NCBI RefSeq assembly: GCF_000974485.1
Contig: NZ_BBOM01000005.1
Location: forward strand, 124,001-188,000
Source of the DNA: Streptomyces sp. NBRC 109706
GTDB taxonomy: Bacteria; Actinomycetota; Actinomycetes; Streptomycetales; Streptomycetaceae
Length of the DNA: 64,000 bases
Direction of reading: 5' to 3'
The position numbers and the translations under genes were made by a program. Shown here piece by piece: positions 8,241-17,908 of this stretch (positions within the stretch are counted from its first letter, which is position 1; each line of letters starts with the position of its first letter). The notes beneath the pieces are model-generated. The model had not been told where the DNA came from, searched no databases, and was given only the letters and a program-made list of their open reading frames with translations.

Positions 8241-10648
8241 CCACCCGGGAGGGCGCCGCGCGGCGCACCGCGCACCAGCCGGTCACCGCGTTGGACGACG
8301 CGACGGTGGCGGCCCTGGACGCGCAGTGGCGCGCCGCCAACTACCTCTCCGTCGGCCAGATCTATCTGTTGGGCAATCCGCTGCTGGAGACGCCGCTGCG
8401 TCCCGAGCACGTCAAGCCGAGGCTGCTCGGCCACTGGGGCACCACGCCCGGGCTCAACCTGGTGCACGCCCATCTCAACCGGGCCGTCGTCGCCCGCGAT
8501 CTGGACGCGCTCTGCGTCTGGGGTCCGGGGCACGGCGGCCCGGCGCCGCTGGCCAACTCCTGGCTGGACGGGAGCTACAGCGAGACCTACCCCGACGTGC
8601 CCAGGGACGCCGACGGGATGGCGCGGCTCTTCAAGCAGTTCTCCTTCCCCGGCGGGGTGCCCAGCCATGTCGCGCCCGACACGCCGGGCTCCATCCACGA
8701 GGGCGGCGAGCTGGGCTACGCGCTGGCCCACGCCTACGGGGCCGCCAGCGACAACCCGGGGCTGCTGGTGGCCTGTGTGATCGGCGACGGGGAGGCGGAG
8801 ACCGGCCCGCTGGCCGCGTCCTGGCACGGCAACAAGTTCCTCGACCCGGTGCACGACGGCGCGGTGCTGCCGATCCTCCACCTCAACGGCTACAAGATCG
8901 CCAACCCGACGGTGCTGGCCCGCATCCCCGAGGCGGAGCTGGACCAGCTGCTGCGCGGCCTCGGCCATGACCCGATCTATGTGGCCGGCGACCAACCCGC
9001 GCATGTGCACCGCGAGTTGGCGGCGGCGCTGGACACCGCGCTCAACCGGATCGCGGACTTCCAGTGGGCCGCGCGGGAACAGGGCGTCCGGGCCCGCCCC
9101 CGTTGGCCGCTGATCGTGCTGCGCACCCCCAAGGGCTGGACGGGCCCCGCCGAGGTGGACGGCAAGCCGGTGGAGGGCACCTGGCGGGCGCACCAGATCC
9201 CGCTCGCCGACCCCAGGAACAACCCCGACCATCTGCGGCGGCTGGACGACTGGCTGCGTTCCTACCGGCCCGAGGAGCTGTTCGACCCGGCGGGCCACCC
9301 CACCGAGCCGGTGCGCTCCTGGCTGCCCACCGGCGAACGGCGGCTCGGCGCCAACCCGCACGCCAACGGCGGGCTGTTGCTGCGCGAACTGCCGCTGCCG
9401 CCCCTTGAGGAGTGCGCGGTGCCCGTGCCGTCCCCCGGGGCGAGCAGCCATGAGCCGACCAGGGCGCTGGGCGAACTGCTGGCCCGGGTGCTGGCCGCGA
9501 CCGCCGAGCGCCGCGACTTCCGTCTGGTCGGCCCGGACGAGACCGAGTCCAACCGGCTCCAGGACGTCTACCGGGCCACCGACAAGGTGTGGCAGACGGC
9601 GATCCTCCCGGTGGACGAGCATCTGGCGCGCGACGGCCGGGTGATGGAGGTGCTGTCCGAGCATCTGTGCCAGGGCTGGCTGGAGGGCTATCTGCTGACC
9701 GGCCGCCATGGCCTCTTCTCCAGCTACGAGGCGTTCGCCCATATCGTCGGCTCGATGGCCAACCAGCACGTCAAATGGCTGCGCACCGCCCGCCGGCTGC
9801 CCTGGCGCCGGCCCGTCGCCTCCCTCAACTACCTGCTGACCTCGCATGTCTGGCGGCAGGACCACAACGGCTTCTCGCACCAGGACCCGGGCTTTGTCGA
9901 CCAGGTGCTCAACAAGGCCCCCGAGGTGGTGCGGGTCTATCTGCCGCCCGACACCAACACCCTGCTGGCCGTGGCCGAGCATGTGCTGCGCAGCCGGGAC
10001 TACGTCAACGTGGTGGTCGCCGGCAAACAGCCGTGCTTCGACTGGCTGGACCTGGACTCCGCCCGGGCGCACTGCGCTGCCGGCGCCGGCATCTGGGAGT
10101 GGGCCGGCTCCGAGAACGGCCTCGACGAACCGGATGTGGTGCTCGCCTGCGCCGGCGACGTGCCCACCCAGGAGGTGCTGGCCGCCGCCGATCTGCTGGG
10201 CCGTCACCTTCCCGAACTGACCGTCCGAGTGGTCAATGTGGTCGACATCGCCCGGCTGATGTCCGAAGAGGACCATCCGCATGGCCTCTCCGATCGGGAC
10301 TATCACGCCCTCTTCACCCGCGACCGGCCGGTGATCTTCGCCTACCACGGCTACCCGTGGCTGATCCACCGCCTGACCTACCACCGCGACAACCATCCGC
10401 AGCTGCATGTCCACGGCTATCTGGAGGAGGGCTCCACCACCACGCCGTTCGACATGGTGGTCCGCAACAACCTGGACCGCTACCGCCTCGTCATGGATGT
10501 GATCGACCGGGTGCCGGGACTCGCGGTGCGCGCCGCCCGGCTGCGGCAGCGGATGGCGCGCACCCGCTACCGGCACCAACGCCATGTCACCGAGCACGGC
10601 ACCGATCTGCCCGAGGTCGCCGACTGGCACTGGCGAGCCGCCCGTTGA
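8237..10648 (+). CDS. xfp: Phosphoketolase (xylulose-5-phosphate/fructose-6-phosphate)
   Basis: A thiamine-diphosphate enzyme that splits xylulose-5-phosphate and/or fructose-6-phosphate with phosphate into acetyl-phosphate plus an aldose phosphate. TTG 8237 gives 803 residues beginning [20 protein letters not shown], which matches the usual distance to the conserved [15 protein letters not shown]. Family motifs are unmistakable: [57 protein letters not shown] (ThDP binding), [43 protein letters not shown] and [14 protein letters not shown]. The same frame is open further upstream (from about 8072) as collagen-like GEP repeats, but no good ribosome site precedes those starts. Its relation to the small upstream ORF is discussed under that entry. 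Confidence 0.93.
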   Translation: MTTREGAARRTAHQPVTALDDATVAALDAQWRAANYLSVGQIYLLGNPLLETPLRPEHVKPRLLGHWGTTPGLNLVHAHLNRAVVARDLDALCVWGPGHGGPAPLANSWLDGSYSETYPDVPRDADGMARLFKQFSFPGGVPSHVAPDTPGSIHEGGELGYALAHAYGAASDNPGLLVACVIGDGEAETGPLAASWHGNKFLDPVHDGAVLPILHLNGYKIANPTVLARIPEAELDQLLRGLGHDPIYVAGDQPAHVHRELAAALDTALNRIADFQWAAREQGVRARPRWPLIVLRTPKGWTGPAEVDGKPVEGTWRAHQIPLADPRNNPDHLRRLDDWLRSYRPEELFDPAGHPTEPVRSWLPTGERRLGANPHANGGLLLRELPLPPLEECAVPVPSPGASSHEPTRALGELLARVLAATAERRDFRLVGPDETESNRLQDVYRATDKVWQTAILPVDEHLARDGRVMEVLSEHLCQGWLEGYLLTGRHGLFSSYEAFAHIVGSMANQHVKWLRTARRLPWRRPVASLNYLLTSHVWRQDHNGFSHQDPGFVDQVLNKAPEVVRVYLPPDTNTLLAVAEHVLRSRDYVNVVVAGKQPCFDWLDLDSARAHCAAGAGIWEWAGSENGLDEPDVVLACAGDVPTQEVLAAADLLGRHLPELTVRVVNVVDIARLMSEEDHPHGLSDRDYHALFTRDRPVIFAYHGYPWLIHRLTYHRDNHPQLHVHGYLEEGSTTTPFDMVVRNNLDRYRLVMDVIDRVPGLAVRAARLRQRMARTRYRHQRHVTEHGTDLPEVADWHWRAAR

Positions 10649-10818
10649 CCCGGTCGGGGGACGACCCCCCGGCGCCCGGCGCATCCTCCCGCCGGACCGC
10701 TCGTTGAGGAGAGCGCTGGACCGTCCCCGCCGCGCCCGACGGCACCGCGACCGCGGGAAGTGACCAGCGTCACCCGGTCACCGGCAACCGAAGTCGCAGT
10801 CCAGGAGGTCAAACCGGC

Positions 10819-12087
10819 ATGAGGATCTCGTTCCTGTTGCACAACGCCTATGGGATCGGGGGCACGATCAAGACCACGTTCAATCTTGCTCAGGCCCTCG
10901 CCCCCCGGCATGAGGTGGAGATCATCTCCATCCTCCGGCACCGCACCGACCCGGTGTTCACCCTCGACCCGCGGGTCCGCATCCGGCCCCTGGTCGATCT
11001 GCGCACCGAACGGGACGATCCCCGGCACAGGAGACCACCCAAGATCTTCCCCGCCGCCGAGTACCGCTTCGACCAGTACAGCGCGCTGACCGACGAGCGG
11101 ATCGCGCACTGCCTGGCCTCCCTCGAAGCCGATGTGGTGATCGGCACCCGCCCCGGGCTCAACGTCCATCTGGCGCTCCAGGGGCCGAGGAACGCCGTGC
11201 TGGTCGGGCAGGAACACCTCACCCTGGACAACCACCCGCCCGGGCTGCGCAACGAACTGCGCCGCGTCTACTCCCGGTTGGACGCCCTCACCACCGTCAC
11301 CCACGCCGACGCCGACGCCTACCGCCGCAAGATGCGGCTGCCGGGCGTGCGCGTCGAGGCGCTTCCCAACAGCGTGCCGCCGCCCGCCCTGCCGCCCGCC
11401 GACAGCGGCGCCAAGATCGTGATCGCCGCCGGCCGGCTGGTCCGCGTCAAGCGCTACGACCTGCTGATCCGCGCCTTCGCCCGGGTCGCGGACGAACGCC
11501 CCGACTGGCGGCTGCGGATCTACGGCAAGGGCGAGGAACGCGACCGGCTGCGCGCCCTGATCGACGAACTCGGCCTCTACAACAACGTCTTCCTGATGGG
11601 CGCCGCCTCCTCCATGGAGGCCGAATGGGTCAAGGGCTCCATCGGCGCCTCCACCTCCAGCTTCGAGCCGTTCGGCATGACCCTGGTCGAGGCCATGCGC
11701 TGCGGCCTCCCCGTGGTCAGCACCGACTGCCCGCACGGCCCCGGCGAGATCATCACCCCGGGCAAGGACGGCAGGCTCGTCCCGGTCGGCGACCAACACG
11801 CCCTCAGCGAGGCGCTGTTGGACCTCATCCGGGACGACGACCTGCGCCGCACCATGAGCGAGGCGGCGCTCGCCAACTCCCGCCGCTACGACCCGGTGCC
11901 GATCATCGAGCAGGCCGAGGCGCTTTTCACCGAACTCCACGAGGCCAAGGCCGGCGGCAACCGCGTCCGGGTGCCGCTGCACATCAGGATCGGCGCCCGG
12001 GTGGTCAACCGGGGCCATGTGGTCCGCGACGCCGCGTTCGCCGCCGCCGTCTCCACCATGCGCACCATGCGAAGGGGCAACCGTTGA
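10819..12087 (+). CDS. GT4-type glycosyltransferase
   Basis: A 422-residue cytoplasmic GT-B fold glycosyltransferase. ATG 10819 follows CAGGAGGTC. The N-terminal half opens with ISFLLHNAYGIGGTIKTTFNLAQAL, the glycine-rich acceptor loop of family 4. The C-terminal half has AAGRLVRVKRYDLLIRAF, GKGEERDRLRALI and the donor-binding motif SSFEPFGMTLVEAMRCGLPVVSTDCPHGPGEII, with the EX7E pattern. The next gene starts within its stop codon (TTGA overlap), so the two form a coupled pair. The acceptor is unknown; cell-wall or secondary polysaccharide synthesis is plausible because a GT-B/glycerophosphotransferase-like gene lies 3 kb away. Confidence 0.9.
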   Translation: MRISFLLHNAYGIGGTIKTTFNLAQALAPRHEVEIISILRHRTDPVFTLDPRVRIRPLVDLRTERDDPRHRRPPKIFPAAEYRFDQYSALTDERIAHCLASLEADVVIGTRPGLNVHLALQGPRNAVLVGQEHLTLDNHPPGLRNELRRVYSRLDALTTVTHADADAYRRKMRLPGVRVEALPNSVPPPALPPADSGAKIVIAAGRLVRVKRYDLLIRAFARVADERPDWRLRIYGKGEERDRLRALIDELGLYNNVFLMGAASSMEAEWVKGSIGASTSSFEPFGMTLVEAMRCGLPVVSTDCPHGPGEIITPGKDGRLVPVGDQHALSEALLDLIRDDDLRRTMSEAALANSRRYDPVPIIEQAEALFTELHEAKAGGNRVRVPLHIRIGARVVNRGHVVRDAAFAAAVSTMRTMRRGNR

Positions 12088-12914
12088 ACCCGACCGATCT
12101 GGAGAACGCCCCCCGCGTCGACTGCGCGGTGACCGCCGAGGGACGCGTCACCTTCGAGGTCGACCTGCCCGAGGCCACCGCGCCCCAGCTGCTGCTGCGG
12201 CTGCGGCCCAAGAAAGGCGAGCCCGAGACCACGGGACACGCCGTCGAACTGGTCGAACTCCCCGACTCCCCGGGCCGCTGGCGCGCCGAGCTGGGCGACA
12301 ACCCCCGGCTGGACGAGGGCCGTTGGGACGCCTATCTGCTGCCGGCCGCCGACCGCCCCAGACAACGGCTCCGCCCCGGGCAGCGCGATCTGCGGCTGCT
12401 CGCCCCCACCGCGCCCGATCCGGTCATCGGCGACGACGGCACCCTCCGGGTCCGGCTGCCGTACCCGACCAAGGACGGCGCCCTCGCGGTGCGCGCCTGG
12501 CGCCGCGTCGGCCACGCCGAGGCGCACCGCCTCGAACCGGGCGAGCACGGGCTCACCGTCACGGGCCGGCTGTGGGGCGTCGAACCGGGCGAGGGAGCGG
12601 CCGCCGTGCTGCGCCGCCGGGGCAAGGAGGGCCCGGAACGCGAGACACCGCTCACCCTGGACGAGGACGGCGGGTTCTCCTTCACCGCCGACTACCGCGA
12701 ACTCCCGGTGGAGCCGGGCGCGAAGGCGGTGTGGAACGTCTTCGTCCGCCCGGCCGGGGACGCCCGCCCGGTGCGGGTGGCCCGCCTGCTGGACGATGTG
12801 CACGACCGCAAGGCGATCTTCGTCTACCCGACGTCAACGCTGCGCGGCGTCGCGTTCTGGCCGTACTACACGGTGGACAACGACCTCTCGATCGAGGTGA
12901 CCCCGGAGAGCTGA
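12084..12914 (+). CDS. Beta-rich protein of unknown function, coupled to GT4
   Basis: A 276-residue protein starting at TTG 12084, which overlaps the glycosyltransferase stop as TTGA. GAAGGGG lies 7 nt upstream. The sequence reads as two or three beta-sandwich repeats (VTFEVDLPEATAPQLLLRLRPK; LRVRLPYPTKDGALAVRAWRR; FSFTADYRELPV) and ends in ATSTLRGVAFWPYYTVDNDLSIEV-like residues. Similar proteins occur in Streptomyces next to glycosyl- and glycerophosphotransferases of teichoic-type polymers and are sometimes labelled 'transferase' without proof. No catalytic motif is seen. It may be an accessory subunit for the upstream enzyme. Confidence 0.7.
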   Translation: MNPTDLENAPRVDCAVTAEGRVTFEVDLPEATAPQLLLRLRPKKGEPETTGHAVELVELPDSPGRWRAELGDNPRLDEGRWDAYLLPAADRPRQRLRPGQRDLRLLAPTAPDPVIGDDGTLRVRLPYPTKDGALAVRAWRRVGHAEAHRLEPGEHGLTVTGRLWGVEPGEGAAAVLRRRGKEGPERETPLTLDEDGGFSFTADYRELPVEPGAKAVWNVFVRPAGDARPVRVARLLDDVHDRKAIFVYPTSTLRGVAFWPYYTVDNDLSIEVTPES

Positions 12915-13004
12915 CGGACCTGACACCCTGTACCCCGGGGGACTGACGCCCCGGCACCTGGGAAGGCTCCCCGTCGAGCGGGCGGGCCGCGGAGGAGTGA
13001 GCGG

Positions 13005-15113
13005 ATGGACAGGGACGGGAGCCGGCCGGGCGGCGGGGACACGCACAACGTGTTCTCCGGCGGCGTGGCGAAGAACGTGGTCCTGGCCGGACGGATCGAC
13101 ACCGTCGAGCTGCGCGGCCCCGCCCGGCCCCCGACGCCCTACGAACTCCCGCTCGTCCGCCCGGGATTCGTCAACCGCCGCGACGAGCTGGCCTGGTTGG
13201 ACGCCGAGCGGGCCCGGTGGGCCGACGGTTCCGGCGGGCTGACGCTGGTGGTGCTGCCCGGCGCCGGCGGAATGGGCAAGACCGAGCTGGCCGCCTACTG
13301 AGGCGACCGCGAGCGGGAGCGCTTCCCCGACGGGCAGCTCTATGTCGACCTGGCCGCCGAACGGCAGGGCGGCGCGGTCGATCTGGGCGCGGTGCTGGCC
13401 CACTTCGCCCGCTCGCTGGGCGTGGACGCCTCGTTCATCGGGTCGACGCCGGCCGAGCGCTCCGCGATCTACCGCTCCGCCACCACCGGGCGGCGCGGCC
13501 TGCTGCTCCTGATCGACAACGCCGAACACGCCTCCGAGGTACGGGCGTTGCTGCCGCGCGACGGAATGGTGCTGGTCACCAGCCGGCGGCCGCTGCCGAT
13601 ACTGCGGCTGGACGGCGCCAGGGAGCTGGTCCTCGGCGGGCTGAGCGCGGCGGCCGGCCGCGCCCTGGCCGCCTCCTGGTGGGAGGAGGGCGAGGTCGAC
13701 GAGGCCACCCTGCGGGAGCTGGTGCGGCTCTGCGACGGACGCCCGCTGGCGCTGCGCGCCGTGGGCGAACGGCTGTTGGAGGCGCCGGGGGCCGATCCGC
13801 GCCGAGTGGTCGCCGAGTTGGCCGCCGAGGAGGCCAGTAGGCGCCGGCGGACGGTGACAAGCGACGGAGGGGACGCCCGGATGACAGACGCGCTGCGACT
13901 GGTCCTCGAGAGCTTCCCACCGGCCACCCGCCGCCTCTGCCAACTGCTGGGCGCGCTCCCCGGACCCACGTTCACCGTCGAGCTGGCGCTGGCCGCCGGC
14001 GCAGACGAGCCCCGCGCGGGCATCGCCGAACTGCGGCGCGCCGGCCTGGTGCGCGAACTGGCGCCGGGACACCCGGGACACTACGCGTTCCACGACGAGG
14101 CCAGGACGCTGATCACGGACGGCGTGGACGGCATGGCCGGGGTGGACAGCGTGGACGGGGAGACGGCGCTGCGCGGCGCGGTCGGGTTCGCGCTGGCCGT
14201 CTGCGAGCTGGTGGACCGGGTGGTGCTGGGCGACCGGCTGCGGCTCCCCGGCGGCAGGGAGTGGGCCGAGCCGCCCGCCCTGCCCGAACTCCCCTCCTCG
14301 GCCGTCGCGTTGGACTGGCTGGAGGGGGCCCACGGCACGGTGCTGGCGCTGCTTCGGCTCGCGGCCGAACGCGGCTGGCACGAGCCGGTGTGGCGGATGT
14401 GCCAGGCGCTGTGGGCCTTCTACCACAGCCGTAAGCGCTACGCGGACTGGATCGCCTCCCACCGGCTGGGCATCCGGTCGGCCCATCTGACCGGCCGGCC
14501 CGACGCCGAGCTGCGGCTCCGCAACCAACTCGCCCGCGCCTACCAGGAGCTGGGCGAGCTGGAACGGGCCGACGAAGCGCTGGAACCGACCAGGACGCTG
14601 CTGCCCGAGGTCGGCTCCCCCCAGCTGCGCGGGGTGATCGCGGAGACCAGAGGACTGCTGGCGCTGGAGGGCGGCCACGCGGCGGCGGCCGTTGACCACT
14701 TCACCGAGGCGAAGGCGGCCAACGCGGGTGACCCGCGCGGTGAGGCGATGCAGGGCTACCAGCTGGCCGGGGCGCTGCTGGCGCTGGGCCAACCACAGGT
14801 CGCCCTCACTGAGTTGGCGACGGCCGAGGCCCTGGTCCCCGGCAAGATGAACGCGGCCCTGCGCGCCAGGATCAGGCTGACCAGGGGCGTGGCCCTGCGC
14901 GACCTCGGCGAACGGGACCGGGCCAGGGCCGTCCTGACGGAAGCGGCCGCCCTGGCCGTCGACCTCGGCCTGTGGTCCAAGGCGGACGCCGCCCTCACCA
15001 CCCTCATCCAACTGGCCGAAGAAGCCGGCGACACCACCGCCACCCGCGAACTGACCACCCGCCAATCCGACCTCCGCACCCTGGCCGGCCTCCCCTCGAC
15101 CAGCCCCCGCTAG
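13005..15113 (+). pseudogene. STAND/NB-ARC NTPase with TPR-like repeats, interrupted by an in-frame TGA
   Basis: ATG 13005 follows an excellent GGAGGAG. The frame opens with DTHNVFSGGVAKNVVLAGRID, the N-terminal signature shared by many Streptomyces NB-ARC/TPR proteins, then reaches Walker A GAGGMGKTELAAY and stops at TGA 13299-13301. The same frame continues without further stops to 15113: GDRERERFPDGQLYVDLAAE, LLLLIDNAEH (Walker B), LVTSRR, LVRLCDGRPLALRAVGERL, and a C-terminal helical repeat region. Relatives usually have Trp at the stop position (...LALHWAHRV.DRFPDGQLYVDL), so a single TGG to TGA change explains the break. It could be a genuine inactivating mutation, a sequencing error, or readthrough. 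Without the stop the protein would have about 702 residues. Confidence 0.8.
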
Positions 15114-15122
15114 GCGCGCTGT

Positions 15123-15140
15123 GCCGGCCGCGCGGCCGGC
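15123..15140. terminator. Bidirectional terminator between convergent genes
   Basis: GCCGGCCGCGCGGCCGGC is a perfect 18-bp palindrome in the 29-bp gap between the NTPase stop and the stop of the convergent minus-strand gene. Confidence 0.65.
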
Positions 15141-15142
15141 GC

Positions 15143-16825
15143 TCAGCGGGGGCGGAGGTGGGCCGTGGTGAGGGTGGGGCCGGTGTGGATGGGGAGGTGG
15201 GGTGGGGGTGGAGGGGTCGGCGGGTCGGTGTCGGTGAGCCAGAGGTAGACGGCCGCGCCCAACACCACCGGGTCCAGCACCGGCGAGGGGGCGGCCCAGT
15301 CCTCCGGGACCCACGCCTCCCACAGCGTGCCGTCCCGCAGCCGCACCAGATGGCGCCGCTCCCCCAGTGCCGCGACCGCGACGGAGAGCCAGGGCTGGTC
15401 GGCGAACCGTCGGTCGAGCCAGGCGCGCGGCGGCAGTTCGCCGTGCGGCTGGCGGCGCACCGCCACCTCCGCGGTCTGCGCGGACGCCGACCAGGTGCCC
15501 TCCTCGGCGGTGACCGCCAGAAAGCCGCGGGCGCGGGCCCGGTCCGGGTCCAGCGGGTAGCGGGCCAGTTCGACGCGGCCCTCGCGTACCCGCCCCCGCA
15601 CGTCGAAGGCGGTCGGCCCGTGGCCGGTGGCCGGCGCGGGGTCCGGGTAGCGGGGTGGGCGCGGGTGCGGGGCCGGCGGGTGGACGCGGTCGCCCAGCAG
15701 TTCGTGGAAGACGCCCTGCAGGATGCGCGCCGACTCGCCAGGCAGGCCCAGCGCGCCGTCGGTGATGGCGCGCAACTCGCTCGGCCGGTGGTCGCGTTCG
15801 GCGGCGCGCAGCTGGGCGAGCAGATCGCCGTCGGGGTCGAGCCTGGGGGCGTTGCAGCCGAAGGCGTGCATGGGCGAGCGCGGGTCGAGTTCGGGCTCGC
15901 CGCTGGCGGCGAGCAGCGTGGCCCGTTCGAGGCCGGCGCCGTAGAAGCTGACCGAGCCGGTGTCGCCGATGACCAGGTCGGCGGCGATCAGCGCGGCCTG
16001 CCAGCCGTTGTCGGGGCTGATCACCCGCAGGCCCACGTCCCGCGCGGGGCGCAGCCGTTCGCCGACGCCGAACGGTGTGTCGTCGGACCAGATGTTGGGG
16101 TGCAGCACGACCGCGACCACGTACTCGTCGACCGGCAGCGCGTTGACCAGGCGCAGCGGCAGGTCGGGGTGACGGCGGATCAACGAGTGCGGCCCCCAGG
16201 TGGAGTTGAGCATCACCAGCCGGCGGCCGGCGACGGCGCCGAACGGCTCGCGGAAGTGGTCGCGCCAGTCGAGGTTCTCCCGCATCCGGTCGAAGCAGGG
16301 GTCGCCGACCACCCGGGCGTGGGCCAGCGCGGCCGGGCAGCTGTCGGCGAGCCGGCCCAGCTGCTCCTCGTGGGAGAGGCCGATGACATCGGGCACCACC
16401 CGCCCCCGGTGCAGGAGTTCACGCCGGGAGAGGCCGGCGGACGAGCTGGTGTCGCCGGTGGACCGGCTGACCAGCCGGTTGTAGCCGGCGCCGTGCGGCA
16501 GCACCACCAGCGGCCGACTCAGGCGCCGCATCGACCGGTTGACCGCGCAGGCGAGGACCAGGTCGAAACGGCGGCGGGTCGCCTCCCGCCAGGGCAGCAC
16601 CGTGGCCCGCTGGCCTTCGAGGTATTCGGCGAGCCCACCGTCGAAGGTGGAGCCCGGGTTGACGGTGAAGGACACGTCGACGCCGTCCTCGGCGCGCAGC
16701 AGCGGCAGCACGTCGAGCAGCCGGGTGGCGGAGGTCAGGTTGCGGGCGACGCCCAACACCTCGACCGCGCGGTCCCGTTCCGGCACACGGGCTCGACGGC
16801 GGGACGGGCTGCGGAAGAGCGGCAC
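15143..16825 (-). CDS. GT-B / CDP-glycerol glycerophosphotransferase-like protein
   Basis: A 560-residue protein. GTG 16825 is chosen because CGGAG lies 5 nt upstream. The core begins VEVLGVARNLTSATRLLDVLPLL and contains VNPGSTFDGGLAEYLEG, VLPHGAGYNRLVSRSTG, NSTWGPHSLIRRHPDLPLRLV and GDTGSVSFYGAGLERATLLA. These recall the HG-x-x-xK-like, TWR-like and SDYSSV-like motifs of CDP-glycerol:poly(glycerophosphate) transferases, which have a GT-B fold. Relatives in Streptomyces are often misnamed 'translation initiation factor 2'. The C-terminal 150 residues are Pro-rich and add a small alpha/beta domain. The donor and acceptor are unknown. It is divergent from the hydrolase at 16922. Confidence 0.65.
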   Translation of the reverse strand: MPLFRSPSRRRARVPERDRAVEVLGVARNLTSATRLLDVLPLLRAEDGVDVSFTVNPGSTFDGGLAEYLEGQRATVLPWREATRRRFDLVLACAVNRSMRRLSRPLVVLPHGAGYNRLVSRSTGDTSSSAGLSRRELLHRGRVVPDVIGLSHEEQLGRLADSCPAALAHARVVGDPCFDRMRENLDWRDHFREPFGAVAGRRLVMLNSTWGPHSLIRRHPDLPLRLVNALPVDEYVVAVVLHPNIWSDDTPFGVGERLRPARDVGLRVISPDNGWQAALIAADLVIGDTGSVSFYGAGLERATLLAASGEPELDPRSPMHAFGCNAPRLDPDGDLLAQLRAAERDHRPSELRAITDGALGLPGESARILQGVFHELLGDRVHPPAPHPRPPRYPDPAPATGHGPTAFDVRGRVREGRVELARYPLDPDRARARGFLAVTAEEGTWSASAQTAEVAVRRQPHGELPPRAWLDRRFADQPWLSVAVAALGERRHLVRLRDGTLWEAWVPEDWAAPSPVLDPVVLGAAVYLWLTDTDPPTPPPPPHLPIHTGPTLTTAHLRPR

Positions 16826-16908
16826 GGCGGCTCCGTTGTGAGACGGCGGTGGTGTCCTCGGCCGAGCGTAGCGGCCGGACCCCGCGCCGGTCGCGGTGTC
16901 CGCGGCGC

Positions 16909-16922
16909 TAGCGTTGCGGGGG
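16909..16922 (+). promoter_or_regulatory. -10 box for leaderless transcript (hydrolase)
   Basis: TAGCGT (16909-16914) ends 8 nt before GTG 16922, and no ribosome binding site is present. This is the spacing expected if transcription starts at the start codon. Confidence 0.5.
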
Positions 16923-17767
16923 TGACGGATCAGGGGTACCAGGGGAACAGTGCCATCGCCGAGATGGGGACCGTGCTTGTTCGGGGGCGCCGTGTCCCGG
17001 TGTTGGACTCGGGGGGTGACGAGGCGCTGCCGGTGGTGCTGGCGTTGCACGGCACGTTCGGTCGTGGGGCGGTGTTCACCCGGCTGGCCCGCGATCTCGC
17101 CGGCCGGGCGCGGCTGATCGCGCCGGACCAGCGCGGCCACGGCTGGAGCGAGCCGGCGCCCGGCGGCTTCGGCAGGGAGGCGTTTGTCGCGGACGCCGCC
17201 GTGCTGGTGGAGGCCCTGGGGCTTGGCCCCGTGGTGGTGCTGGGGCATTCGCTGGGCGGCATAACGGCCTATCAACTCGCCGCCGCGCACTCTGAGTTGG
17301 TGGCGGCGCTGATCATCGAGGACGTGGGTCCCGTGATGCGGCGGCCCGAGGTGGAGCAGCCGACGCTCGATGTGCGGGGCTGGCCCGCGCGGGCCGAGAC
17401 ACGGGCCGCGTTGGGCGCGCTGATCGAGGCCAGGGGGGTGCCGGACGCGAGCTACTTCCTGCGCAGCGCGGTGCCGGCGGAGGACGGTTGGCGGCTGCTC
17501 TTCGACTGGGACGTGATGATGGCCGTCCAGGAGGGCGGGGTCGGCGACTGGTGGGCGGACTGGCTGGGCTCGGACTGCCCCGCGCTGCTGCTGCGCGGCG
17601 CGGAGAGCACCCTGCTGCCGGCCGGGCTGGCCGACGCGATGGTCGCGCGCCGTCCCGGAACGGAGCGCGTGGACTTCCCCGGCGCCGGCCACTGGGTGCA
17701 CGATGACGCGCCGGAGGAGTTCGCCGCCGCGGTCGCCGCCTTTCTGCGTCGGCTGCCGAGGCACTGA
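16922..17767 (+). CDS. Alpha/beta hydrolase
   Basis: A 281-residue alpha/beta hydrolase starting at GTG 16922. The oxyanion region is LALHGTFGRGAVF, the nucleophile elbow VVVLGHSLGGITAYQL (Ser), the acid is probably in CPALLLRGAEST, and the catalytic His lies in FPGAGHWVHDDAPEEFAAAV. DQRGHGWSEPAP is typical of the haloperoxidase/esterase branch. An internal ATG at 16964 is an alternative start, but the well-placed -10 box favours 16922. The substrate is not predictable. Confidence 0.85.
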   Translation: MTDQGYQGNSAIAEMGTVLVRGRRVPVLDSGGDEALPVVLALHGTFGRGAVFTRLARDLAGRARLIAPDQRGHGWSEPAPGGFGREAFVADAAVLVEALGLGPVVVLGHSLGGITAYQLAAAHSELVAALIIEDVGPVMRRPEVEQPTLDVRGWPARAETRAALGALIEARGVPDASYFLRSAVPAEDGWRLLFDWDVMMAVQEGGVGDWWADWLGSDCPALLLRGAESTLLPAGLADAMVARRPGTERVDFPGAGHWVHDDAPEEFAAAVAAFLRRLPRH

Positions 17768-17908
17768 CCGGGGTCCGGCGCCCCGGTACGCCCGGCTGAC
17801 GGAGTCCGACGGGCGCCGTCGGCGGGTACGCGGTTCGATGGAGCCAGCACTCCGGCAGGTCGTTGTGGCGCGGTGTGCGCCGGGACGTGACCAGGAAGGT
17901 GGCCGACG

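Noticed and set aside
10652..10666. GGTCG-GGGGA-CGACC hairpin after the phosphoketolase gene
   Set aside because: A 5-bp stem in very GC-rich DNA is within chance expectation, so it is not listed as a terminator.
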